Under the pieces are notes generated by a model that saw only the letters and a program-made list of their open reading frames with translations, was not told the DNA's origin and ran no database searches. A stretch of DNA of 17,524 bases from SAR116 cluster bacterium (GTDB taxonomy: Bacteria > Pseudomonadota > Alphaproteobacteria > Puniceispirillales > Puniceispirillaceae), in the NCBI GenBank assembly GCA_002722385.1, contig PBLR01000009.1:1-17524 (forward strand), given 5' to 3'. Positions 1 to 6,758 of this stretch are shown here, piece by piece. The first letter of the stretch is position 1. The number at the start of each line of letters is the position of its first letter. The position numbers and the translations under genes were made by a program.

Positions 1-1
1 C

Positions 2-649
2 GCAAGCATCGCCCAACAATATTCTGACGCTGCAACAGCCGGCAGGGGCGGGCTTGTTAATTGGGTCTTTGTCTCGCGGCTACCTAATCTTGTCAAAGAT
101 CCTTTGGTGGCAGCAGACAAAGGTGAGGTGGTCGGCCCGCTGGTCTTTGGTGGTCAGGTCTTTATTTTGCGCAAAAGAGATATGCGGGAACTGGGTCAGA
201 TGGACCCGCTTGCGGCAACTGTTTCGCTGGCACGTGTGGTTGCCCCAACGCCGGCAACAGCCTCTGCAGCGAAAAGAGAACAAGCCGCCGAGCTGTTACT
301 GCAACAGGCACAGGGCCTGAACAGCTGTCCTGAGCTGGCTGAATTGGGCAGAAGCCTCGCCCCCGACATCCCTTCTGAAATCAATGATATCAGCATCGGC
401 AGCCTGTCGCCTCAGTTGCAGAGAGTTATTCTTGATTTAGACGTTGGCCAGACAACCGCCCCGCTGCCGTTCAGTGATGGTATGGTTATCTTCATGCTGT
501 GCGACAAATCTATGCCCGGCTTTCAATTGCCTGATATCAAGGTCCTTGAGCAGGCTGAACTGGAAAAGCTGCTGTCAACCATCAGTGGCCGGTTTCTGCT
601 GAGATTACAGAGGCAAGCCAGCATCACCTACAAAGACGAAAGCCTATGA
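2..649 (+). CDS. surA: SurA-like periplasmic peptidyl-prolyl isomerase/chaperone, C-terminal part (5' end cut by window)
   Basis: The frame is open from the first bases of the window, so the true start lies upstream; 215 residues are visible. The first 50 or so residues look like the end of a parvulin (PPIC) rotamase domain: an alanine/tyrosine/serine-rich helix (AQQYSD), a GRGG turn, then a strand ending VGPLVFGGQVFILRKRD. A second, degenerate parvulin-like unit follows (SIGSLSPQLQRVILDL, then TTAPLPFSDGMVIFML). SurA-type proteins chaperone outer-membrane proteins in the periplasm; the signal peptide would be in the missing part. The stop overlaps the pdxA start by 4 bases (ATGA), implying coupled translation. 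In many proteobacteria the order is lptD-surA-pdxA-rsmA, which supports the call. The sequence is divergent, so a general PpiC/PpiD-type isomerase is an alternative. Confidence 0.72.
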   Translation, partial: ASIAQQYSDAATAGRGGLVNWVFVSRLPNLVKDPLVAADKGEVVGPLVFGGQVFILRKRDMRELGQMDPLAATVSLARVVAPTPATASAAKREQAAELLLQQAQGLNSCPELAELGRSLAPDIPSEINDISIGSLSPQLQRVILDLDVGQTTAPLPFSDGMVIFMLCDKSMPGFQLPDIKVLEQAELEKLLSTISGRFLLRLQRQASITYKDESL

Positions 650-1632
650 GCGACGGTAAGCCAGTTCTTATCACGCCTGGGGATCCAGCTGGTATCGGCC
701 CGGAAATTGCCCTGCGCGCATGGGCGAACGGCACCAAAAATATCGTTCTTATGGGAAGTATCGAGCATCTGTCAGAAGTGGCAAAGGCAAGCGGGCTGAA
801 TATTGACTTTATTCCTTTTGATAAAAATACCAGCGAAACAAACTCATCTTGCCGTGTGATGGAGCTGGACTGGCCTGTCTATCCGCAGCCAGGAACACCC
901 GCAGCACAGAACGCCCCGGTGATCATCAGCGCGATTGAACAAGCGGTCCAGAGGGTGAAAGCTGGTCAGTTTTCAGCTGTTGTTACCAATCCCATTTCCA
1001 AATCGGTTCTTTATGAACATGGCTTTGAATTTCCTGGCCATACAGAATTTCTGGCCGCATTGGACGGGCCGAACAGCTTTCCGGTGATGATGCTGGCCAA
1101 TGCTGAGTTACGAGCTGTGCCCCTGACCATACATATTCCGCTATCTGCGGTCGAAGCGGCAATAACAGCTGAATTGTTTACAAAAACAATCTATGGGCTT
1201 GAAGCCGGGCTGCATCGCTATTTTGGCTGTCATAAGCCCCGGATCGCTGTTGCCGGGCTCAACCCTCATGCTGGTGAAGGCGGGCATATTGGCCGGTTTG
1301 AAGCCGACACTCTGCCCGGCCTGATGGCATCTACCCAAATCCAAAAGGCCAGTTTGTCCGGCCCTTATTCTGCCGACAGTTTATTTCACGCTGACCGACG
1401 CGCTGATTATGATGCTGTGTTATGCATGTATCATGATCAGGCGCTTATTCCTGTCAAAACCATTGATTTTCATAACACGGTCAACGTCACCTTAGGACTA
1501 GGTTTTATCCGTGCATCTCCTGACCATGGCACAGCCTTTGACAGGGCCGCGGGCTATAACAGTTCTCCAGATAGTTTGATAAGCGCGATAAGGATGGCCC
1601 AAAACATGGCTGACTGTGCCCAAAATGGCTGA
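646..1632 (+). CDS. pdxA: 4-hydroxythreonine-4-phosphate dehydrogenase (vitamin B6 biosynthesis)
   Basis: At 328 residues it is a full-length PdxA. The cytoplasmic, metal-dependent, NAD-linked enzyme oxidises and decarboxylates 4-phosphohydroxy-L-threonine in the DXP-dependent pathway to pyridoxal phosphate. The N-terminus carries the family signature ITPGDPAGIGPE (residues 9-20). GHTEF follows at 131-135. Three histidines sit where the family binds its divalent metal: H163 in IHIPLS, H208 in GLNPHAGEGG and H263 in CMYHDQALIPVK. The C-terminal SPDHGTAFD block (291-299) is also present. The ATG overlaps the surA stop by 4 bases, and the 3' end overlaps rsmA by 8 bases, so the three genes are probably one transcript. 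PLP made here is the cofactor of Alr encoded further along, but no direct link is implied. Confidence 0.97.
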   Translation: MSDGKPVLITPGDPAGIGPEIALRAWANGTKNIVLMGSIEHLSEVAKASGLNIDFIPFDKNTSETNSSCRVMELDWPVYPQPGTPAAQNAPVIISAIEQAVQRVKAGQFSAVVTNPISKSVLYEHGFEFPGHTEFLAALDGPNSFPVMMLANAELRAVPLTIHIPLSAVEAAITAELFTKTIYGLEAGLHRYFGCHKPRIAVAGLNPHAGEGGHIGRFEADTLPGLMASTQIQKASLSGPYSADSLFHADRRADYDAVLCMYHDQALIPVKTIDFHNTVNVTLGLGFIRASPDHGTAFDRAAGYNSSPDSLISAIRMAQNMADCAQNG

Positions 1633-2482
1633 TGGCACCGACATTTCTAACAGAATTCTGTCCCTGCCGCCCTTGCGGACACTGGTTGACCAGACCGCAT
1701 TAGACGCGCGGAAATCACTTGGACAGAATTTCATTTTCGATCTGAATCTGACCCAACGTATTGCCAGAACCGCCGCCCCCTTCACAGGAAGCGTGTTTGA
1801 AATTGGCCCTGGCCCCGGCGGGCTGACCCGGGCTTTGTTTCTTGAAGGGGCCAGCGATGTTACCGCCATTGAAAAAGACCGGCGCGTGATCAGCTTCCTT
1901 GATCATTTGGTTGCGGCAACAAACGGCCAGCTGAAGCTGATAGAGGTTGACGCGCTCACCCAGCCTGTCTGGGGAATGGGACAAGCCCCGCGGAAAATTG
2001 TTGCCAATCTGCCCTATAATATTGCCACTGCCCTGCTGATAGGCTGGCTTGAGCATGCTCACGCCTTCGCCTCAATGACACTGATGTTCCAGCGAGAGGT
2101 GGCGATGCGGCTGGTGGCCCAGCCTGATGAGAAAGCCTATGGGCGTCTGTCTGTCATCACGCAGTGGTTATGTGAGGCTGAGCTGAAATTTGATATCCCG
2201 CCACAGGCCTTTGTCCCCCCACCGAAAGTCACCTCATCAGTGGTTCATTTAGTGCCCCGCAGCCAGCCCTTATTTGACTGCCGAAAAGAGGATCTGGAAG
2301 CCGTAACCGCTATCGCTTTTGGCCAGAGGCGAAAAATGCTGCGCGCATCTTTTAAAAAATATGGTGGCGAAGCTATGTTAACCAAGGCCAATATTGACCC
2401 CTCTGTTCGGCCACAACAGCTCAACATAGAGGCGTTTTGCCGGCTGGCCCGGTATATGCACGCAAACCAGCTGCTGGGCTGA
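1625..2482 (+). CDS. rsmA: 16S rRNA (adenine1518-N6/adenine1519-N6)-dimethyltransferase
   Basis: This 285-residue protein is RsmA (KsgA), which uses SAM to dimethylate two adjacent adenines in the 3' hairpin of 16S rRNA late in small-subunit assembly. It has the N-terminal SLGQNF motif (31-36), SAM-binding motif I EIGPGPGGLTRA (59-70), an acidic residue after the next strand (IEKD, 82-85), the catalytic NLPYNI block (128-133), and FVPPPKVTSSVV in the C-terminal part. The ATG at 1625 gives the usual N-terminus and overlaps pdxA by 8 bases. An in-frame GTG at 1616 would add three residues. Neither start has a clear Shine-Dalgarno sequence, which fits translational coupling to pdxA. The stop is 16 bases from the convergent gmk stop, with no convincing terminator between them. 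Confidence 0.95.
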   Translation: MADGTDISNRILSLPPLRTLVDQTALDARKSLGQNFIFDLNLTQRIARTAAPFTGSVFEIGPGPGGLTRALFLEGASDVTAIEKDRRVISFLDHLVAATNGQLKLIEVDALTQPVWGMGQAPRKIVANLPYNIATALLIGWLEHAHAFASMTLMFQREVAMRLVAQPDEKAYGRLSVITQWLCEAELKFDIPPQAFVPPPKVTSSVVHLVPRSQPLFDCRKEDLEAVTAIAFGQRRKMLRASFKKYGGEAMLTKANIDPSVRPQQLNIEAFCRLARYMHANQLLG

Positions 2483-2498
2483 AGCTGGTGACGGGCTG

Positions 2499-3128
2499 CT
2501 AGCGGCTATCCTCACGCAGCTGTTTCATAAAATCTGTTAGGCCCGCTTGCCGGCTGATCCGCAACCGTTCTGCCTTCAGAATTGTGTGCACCGCCTCTAT
2601 CGACGCCTCTAGATCATGATTCACGATAATATAATCATATTCTGGATAATGGCTCATCTCATCTGCGGCGCGGGCCATCCGGCCAGCAACCACCTCAGCT
2701 GAATCCTGCGCCCGAGACAAAAGACGGCGCTCCAGCTCTGCGGTTGACGGCGGTAGAACAAACACAGACACCAAATCCTCGCGCGCCTTTGCCTTAATCT
2801 GCTGTGTGCCTTGCCAGTCAATATCAAACAGCACATCACCACCGGCTGCCAGCGTGTCCTGAACAGGCCTCAGCGGTGTGCCATAATAATGATCAAAGAC
2901 TTGAGCATATTCTAAGAACAGGCCCTTATTGACGTCTGTCTTAAACTGATGTTCATCAACAAAGAAATAATCTTTGCCTTCAGTTTCGCCTGGGCGGCGC
3001 TGACGTGTGGTTGCTGAAACAGACATGGTGATGCCGGGAACGCGTTTCAGCAATGCCCGCGCAATAGATGTTTTGCCTGCCCCTGAAGGCGAGGACAGCA
3101 CAAGCATCAAGCCTTGTCTTGTTATCAT
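2499..3128 (-). CDS. gmk: Guanylate kinase
   Basis: This 209-residue enzyme phosphorylates GMP (and dGMP) to GDP with ATP, an essential step in purine nucleotide supply. The N-terminal P-loop is SSPSGAGKTS (residues 12-21, lysine 19). It is followed by the GMP-binding segment with SATTRQRRPGE and a YFFVDEHQF block, then the family-typical DIDWQGTQQI and a C-terminal DYIIVNHDLEASIE. The ATG is preceded by a very strong Shine-Dalgarno sequence (AGGGGGAGG, about 3130-3139 on the reverse strand) that overlaps the mltG stop codon. It is the last gene of the fab-mltG-gmk transcript. Many alphaproteobacteria have a yicC gene between mltG and gmk; here only 9 bases separate them. Confidence 0.97.
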   Translation of the reverse strand: MITRQGLMLVLSSPSGAGKTSIARALLKRVPGITMSVSATTRQRRPGETEGKDYFFVDEHQFKTDVNKGLFLEYAQVFDHYYGTPLRPVQDTLAAGGDVLFDIDWQGTQQIKAKAREDLVSVFVLPPSTAELERRLLSRAQDSAEVVAGRMARAADEMSHYPEYDYIIVNHDLEASIEAVHTILKAERLRISRQAGLTDFMKQLREDSR

Positions 3129-3137
3129 GACCTCCCC

Positions 3138-4181
3138 CTATTCTGCTGAGGCTTTGTTTTTGCGAATAATCTGTCTGTACTGTCTAACATTCCGGTTATG
3201 AGCGTCCAGTGTTTTTGCAAAATTATGCCCGCCTTTGCCATCAGCCACAAAATAAAGAAAGTCTGTGTTTTCCGGATGAGCGGCCGCATGTAATGAGAGA
3301 TAGCCTGGATTTGCAATCGGCGACTTGGGCAGCCCCTTGAACCGATACGTGTTCCATTGATGCCGCTTGGCAAGGTCAGATTTTGTAAGCACCTTTGGCA
3401 ACGGCTTATCACGGGCCAAACCATAAGCCACTGTCGGGTCTGACTGAAGCCGCATATCCTTCTCCAGCCGGTTGATGAAAACTGAAGATACCCGCGGTTT
3501 TTCACCTGACTGCCCTGTTTCTTTTTCGATTATGGAGGCCAGTTTCACCAAATCTGCTGGCCGGTCCAAGGGCAGGCCGGGTGCGCGTTCAGCCCAAATT
3601 TCGGCTAATGTGATCTCCATCTTTGCCTGCATCTGTTCCAGCAGAACCCGCCTGTCTGTGCCTTTTGTATAGAAGTAGGTATCGGGAAATACGCTGCCTT
3701 CCTCAGGGGGGCGCAGAATAACAGAGCTCATCGCCTCAGCGTCATTCAACGCTATCATAACATCATAACCGCGCCAGCCTTCAATGATGGTCAATTTGCG
3801 CTGAAACACGCGGCCGGCATGAAGGATCTGCATAATCTGATCAAGAGAGGCCTGTGCCGGTAATTCATATTCTCCGGCCTTTGGTACAAACTCATCTGTG
3901 GTCAACAACACCGCCAGCTGAAGCTGCCAGGGATGGCTGATCACACCAGCACGGTGCAGATCATATCTGAGCTTGAACAAACCCGTTCCAGGAGACAGAT
4001 CAAACAAGACAGTTTCGGAGTGCGGGCCTTTTTGGGTACGCATCACATCACTGTAAAGATAGCCAGCCAGCGCAGTGGCGAACACAGCCATCAGCGTGAT
4101 GACAACCAGCCGCTTTACCAATCTGAGCAGGCGCCGTTGGGGTTTGGGCTGTTCAGCCGGGCCCTGTTCAGCCTCTGTCAC
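3138..4181 (-). CDS. mltG: Endolytic peptidoglycan transglycosylase MltG (YceG family)
   Basis: This 347-residue protein is an inner-membrane lytic transglycosylase that cuts nascent glycan strands and is thought to end their polymerisation. It has a basic, proline-rich cytoplasmic N-terminus, one membrane segment (about residues 24-43, VVITLMAVFATALAGYLY), a small LysM-like part with GEYELP, then the YceG catalytic domain. The catalytic glutamate should be E219 in ASIIEKETG (215-223). LQSDPTVAYG and SPIANPG, both family hallmarks, follow. The start is GTG at 4181, overlapping the fabF stop by 4 bases (GTGA), so translation is probably coupled to fabF. Placement after fabF is common in proteobacteria. 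It may link membrane-lipid supply with wall growth, though that is inference. Confidence 0.95.
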   Translation of the reverse strand: MTEAEQGPAEQPKPQRRLLRLVKRLVVITLMAVFATALAGYLYSDVMRTQKGPHSETVLFDLSPGTGLFKLRYDLHRAGVISHPWQLQLAVLLTTDEFVPKAGEYELPAQASLDQIMQILHAGRVFQRKLTIIEGWRGYDVMIALNDAEAMSSVILRPPEEGSVFPDTYFYTKGTDRRVLLEQMQAKMEITLAEIWAERAPGLPLDRPADLVKLASIIEKETGQSGEKPRVSSVFINRLEKDMRLQSDPTVAYGLARDKPLPKVLTKSDLAKRHQWNTYRFKGLPKSPIANPGYLSLHAAAHPENTDFLYFVADGKGGHNFAKTLDAHNRNVRQYRQIIRKNKASAE

Positions 4182-5440
4182 GCGTCAACTTTGCCGATAA
4201 TCAGAGACGCATTTGTCCCGCCAAACCCAAAGCTGTTTGACATGGCGTTGCGCACAGGTCGCTTTTTGGCTTCCAGAGGCACCAGATCAAACCCGTCCAG
4301 CTTTGGTTCCGGATCTCTCAGATTCAGGGTCGGCGGCACAATATCCTGATCCACAGCCATGGTTGAGAAGATCGCCTCAATCGCGCCTGCTGCGCCAAGC
4401 AGATGTCCGGTTGAGCTCTTGGTCGATGACATAGAGGCGTCTGATCTATCGCCCAGCAGGCGTCTTACAGCATTCGCCTCAATCACATCCCCAAGAGGCG
4501 TTGAGGTGCCATGCGCATTGATATAGTCAATTTCTGTCACATCAAGGCCAGCCCGTTTCAGAGCTGCTTCCATCGCCCGGAACCCGCCATTGCCATCTTC
4601 AGCAGGCGCGGTAATGTGATAAGCATCACCAGACAGGCCATACCCTTTCACCTCACCATAAATGCGTGCCCCTCTGGCTTTGGCATGTTCAAGCTCTTCC
4701 AGCACAACAACGCCGGCCCCCTCGCCCATGACAAAGCCGTCTCTGCCGGTATCATAAGGACGTGAGGCAACCTCTGGGGTGTCATTATAGGATGTAGACA
4801 AGGCCCGTGCGGCAGCAAAACCAGCAATGCCAATGCGGCAGACCGCCGCCTCTGCCCCACCGGCCAGCATCACGTCTGCATCATCAAAGGCGATCAGGCG
4901 CGCCGCGTCACCAATTGCATGTGCCCCTGTTGAACAAGCGGTGACCACAGCATGGTTTGGCCCTCTATAGCCAAAACGGATGGAAATCTGGCCTGAGATC
5001 AGATTGATCAGGGCAGATGGAATAAAGAACGGGCTGATCCGGCGCGGGCCGCGGGCATCAAGCAGCTGGCTAGTTTCCACGATTGTCTGTAATCCGCCAA
5101 TCCCTGAGCCGATCATCACTCCTGATCTGTCCTGATCTTCTATCTTCGTCGGCAGCCACCCAGAATGATGAACCGCTTCCACCGCCGCAACAATTCCCAG
5201 CTGAATGAACCGGTCCAGCTTGCGCTGTTCTTTCGGTTCAATAAACTCATCCAGGTTCAGCGCCCCTTCTGAGTCGTCCTGAGGCACTTGGCCTGCGATC
5301 TGACAGGCAAGATCGTCAACCTGAAACCCTTCAATCCGGCCAATACCGCTTTTAGCGGCAATCAGCTTTGTCCAGTTATGGTCAAGGCCTGTTCCCAAGG
5401 GAGAAACAATACCCATTCCTGTGATAACTACACGGCGCAT
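4178..5440 (-). CDS. fabF: Beta-ketoacyl-ACP synthase II
   Basis: FabF condenses malonyl-ACP with acyl-ACP in each elongation round of type II fatty acid synthesis. From the ATG at 5440 the product is 420 residues, close to the usual 410-415, beginning MRRVVITGMGIVSPLG as expected. A reading frame 20 codons longer exists, but the shorter start has AGAGGA 4 bases upstream and matches the family. The active site is complete: C169 in TACSTG, H310 in NAHGTST, K341 and H346 in the KSSTGHLLG block, and the glycine-rich SFGFGGTN near the end. It sits 177 bases downstream of acpP, unlike the tight spacing elsewhere in the operon. That space holds a terminator-like hairpin and a possible own promoter region. 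Confidence 0.97.
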   Translation of the reverse strand: MRRVVITGMGIVSPLGTGLDHNWTKLIAAKSGIGRIEGFQVDDLACQIAGQVPQDDSEGALNLDEFIEPKEQRKLDRFIQLGIVAAVEAVHHSGWLPTKIEDQDRSGVMIGSGIGGLQTIVETSQLLDARGPRRISPFFIPSALINLISGQISIRFGYRGPNHAVVTACSTGAHAIGDAARLIAFDDADVMLAGGAEAAVCRIGIAGFAAARALSTSYNDTPEVASRPYDTGRDGFVMGEGAGVVVLEELEHAKARGARIYGEVKGYGLSGDAYHITAPAEDGNGGFRAMEAALKRAGLDVTEIDYINAHGTSTPLGDVIEANAVRRLLGDRSDASMSSTKSSTGHLLGAAGAIEAIFSTMAVDQDIVPPTLNLRDPEPKLDGFDLVPLEAKKRPVRNAMSNSFGFGGTNASLIIGKVDA

Positions 5441-5503
5441 ATTATCCTCTTTATCTATCTGAACGGACAGGACACAGGTTAGTCTGTCTGTATCCTTCAA
5501 AAG

Positions 5504-5523
5504 GGTGCGACAAGTGCCGCACC
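5504..5523 (-). other. Small perfect hairpin in the fabF leader
   Basis: Six bases at 5504-5509 (GGTGCG) are the exact reverse complement of 5518-5523 (CGCACC), with an 8-base loop. Read on the - strand, the hairpin lies between the acpP terminator and the fabF start and is followed by CTTTTG, too few Ts for a confident terminator. It could be a second weak terminator, an mRNA-stabilising structure at the 5' end of a fabF transcript, or a protein site. The symmetry is seen directly; any function is inference. Confidence 0.3.
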
Positions 5524-5542
5524 GAATTCAAGTTAAAAAAAA
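5524..5542 (-). repeat. 19-base element upstream of fabF (copy 1 of 2)
   Basis: The + strand reads GAATTCAAGTTAAAAAAAA. It matches 16 of 19 bases, without gaps, of the element at 5939-5957 upstream of acpP. Its gene-proximal edge is 84 bases from the fabF ATG; the other copy lies 85 bases from the acpP ATG. The A-tract (T-tract on the transcribed strand) also serves as the T-run of the acpP terminator. It could be a promoter upstream element or a regulator site. On the - strand it contains TTGAAT, a possible -35, but no good -10 follows at 17 bases. Confidence 0.4.
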
Positions 5543-5596
5543 GTCCAGCGCGGGCGCGGCAGCTCAAAACTGAACCACTCACCTGTGCTGGACTTT
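5535..5596 (-). terminator. Rho-independent-type terminator between acpP and fabF
   Basis: On the - strand, 10 bases at 5596-5587 (AAAGTCCAGC) pair perfectly with 5549-5540 (GCTGGACTTT), followed by a T-run extending to 5535. The enclosed loop is long (37 bases), though GC-rich parts of it may fold further. The structure begins 21 bases after the acpP stop. It probably ends most acpP transcripts and lets a fraction read through into fabF, matching the high demand for acyl carrier protein. The long loop lowers certainty. Confidence 0.6.
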
Positions 5597-5617
5597 GGTA
5601 TGTCAAGTCTGACTGAC

Positions 5618-5854
5618 TTAGGCGGCATTTTCCTGCAGGAAGTCGACAGCATCTTTCACCGTCAGAATTTTTTCTGCCGCATCATCAGGAATCTCGCATC
5701 CGAATTCTTCTTCAAACGCCATAACCAGTTCAACTGTATCCAGGCTGTCTGCGCCCAGGTCGTCAATGAAAGACGCACCTTCAACCACTTTGTCGCCTTC
5801 GACACCGAGATGTTCAACAACAATTGATTTTACGCGATCTGCAATATCACTCAT
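5618..5854 (-). CDS. acpP: Acyl carrier protein
   Basis: This 78-residue acidic protein carries the growing acyl chain on a 4'-phosphopantetheine arm. The attachment serine is S37 in the [10 protein letters not shown] motif, and the acidic helix II that docks with Fab enzymes ([15 protein letters not shown]) follows directly. The length and start ([18 protein letters not shown]) match the family exactly. The ATG has AAGGTGA 6 bases upstream. It lies between fabG and fabF, with 147 and 177 empty bases on its two sides, where a separate promoter and terminator are plausible. Its products feed FabD, FabG and FabF encoded around it. Confidence 0.98.
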   Translation of the reverse strand: MSDIADRVKSIVVEHLGVEGDKVVEGASFIDDLGADSLDTVELVMAFEEEFGCEIPDDAAEKILTVKDAVDFLQENAA

Positions 5855-5938
5855 TTCATATCACCTTTGAGGTAGTGTGTGGCCAGCGAAACGCCGGTTC
5901 TATATCTAGTTGCAGGGGGAATATCACAGTTCGGGGCG

Positions 5939-5957
5939 GAATTCCAGCTTAAAAAAA
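5939..5957 (-). repeat. 19-base element upstream of acpP (copy 2 of 2)
   Basis: The + strand reads GAATTCCAGCTTAAAAAAA. It matches 16 of 19 positions of the copy at 5524-5542 and lies 85 bases from the acpP ATG, against 84 for the fabF copy. On the - strand it gives a 7-base T-tract followed by AAGCTGGAATTC. A rough promoter can be drawn from it (TGGAAT, 17 bases, TATTCC), but the match to the sigma-70 consensus is poor. It could equally follow a weak fabG terminator. Confidence 0.4.
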
Positions 5958-6001
5958 CCGCACACCTTCTGCCCTGTGATCTGAACGAGCTGTCCTGCAG
6001 G

Positions 6002-6739
6002 CTACAGCATAGCCATCCCGCCATTGACATGCAATGTCGCACCGGTGACATAACCAGCTTCCGGACTGGCTAGATAGACCACAGCAGCAGCGATCTCACT
6101 GCCCTGTCCCAACCGGCCAGATGGCACATTGGCCAGAAGAGCGGATTTCTGATCATCTGTCAGCACATCTGTCATCGGTGTTTCAATGAAGCCAGGGGCC
6201 ACCACATTCACTGTGATACCGCGGCTGGCCACCTCAGCCGCCAGAGATTTGCTGAACCCGATCATGCCCGCCTTTGAGGCCGCATAGTTGGTCTGTCCCG
6301 GATTGCCGGTGACACCAACAATCGAAGAGATAGATATAATGCGTCCCCATCTGGCCTTCATCATCCCGCGGATGACATTACGACACAGCAACATGGAGGA
6401 AGTCATATTCACCGCCAGCACATCATCCCAGTCTTCATCTTTCATCCGCATGAATAAATTATCGCGTGTAATCCCCGCATTATTGACCAGAATATCAACA
6501 GAACCGGCCAGTTCAGTCGCGGTATCAATCATTTGAGAGACCGCCTGTCGATCAGATAAATCTGCAGGCAGGCAATGCGCCCTCTCACCAAGTGTTTGCT
6601 GCAGTTCGGCCAGTTTTTCAGCGCGCGTTCCGTGCAGCACGACCTGTGCCCCCTGCTGATGAAGGGCTGTTGCGATCTGTGAGCCGATACCACCACTGGC
6701 CCCGGTCACAAGGGCTGTTTTGCCTGTTAGATCAAACAT
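6002..6739 (-). CDS. fabG: 3-oxoacyl-ACP reductase
   Basis: FabG reduces beta-ketoacyl-ACP to the 3-hydroxy form with NADPH in the fatty-acid elongation cycle. From the ATG at 6739 the protein is 245 residues, the normal FabG length. A longer open frame upstream runs into fabD and is rejected, because AAGGAG lies 8 bases before this ATG. The Rossmann motif is TGASGGIG (12-19), NNAG is at 86-89, and the catalytic residues are N111, S139, Y152 and K156 (NYAASK). The C-terminal VTGATLHVNGGMAML is typical. The position between fabD (19-base gap) and acpP identifies it as the housekeeping FabG rather than another SDR. Confidence 0.97.
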   Translation of the reverse strand: MFDLTGKTALVTGASGGIGSQIATALHQQGAQVVLHGTRAEKLAELQQTLGERAHCLPADLSDRQAVSQMIDTATELAGSVDILVNNAGITRDNLFMRMKDEDWDDVLAVNMTSSMLLCRNVIRGMMKARWGRIISISSIVGVTGNPGQTNYAASKAGMIGFSKSLAAEVASRGITVNVVAPGFIETPMTDVLTDDQKSALLANVPSGRLGQGSEIAAAVVYLASPEAGYVTGATLHVNGGMAML

Positions 6740-6758
6740 GGGTAATACTCCTTCCCCC

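Noticed and set aside
2466..2510. Possible bidirectional terminator between convergent rsmA and gmk
   Set aside because: Only a 6-base stem with a 12-base loop (ACCAGC at 2466-2471, GCTGGT at 2484-2489) inside and beyond the rsmA end, with no T-run on either strand.
5441..5500. 20-codon upstream extension of fabF
   Set aside because: The added residues do not resemble FabF N-termini, while the ATG at 5440 has a ribosome-binding site and gives the family-standard start.
5951..5980. Possible terminator after fabG
   Set aside because: A T7 run on the - strand follows a hairpin of only four sure pairs (CACA/TGTG), too weak to call as a terminator.
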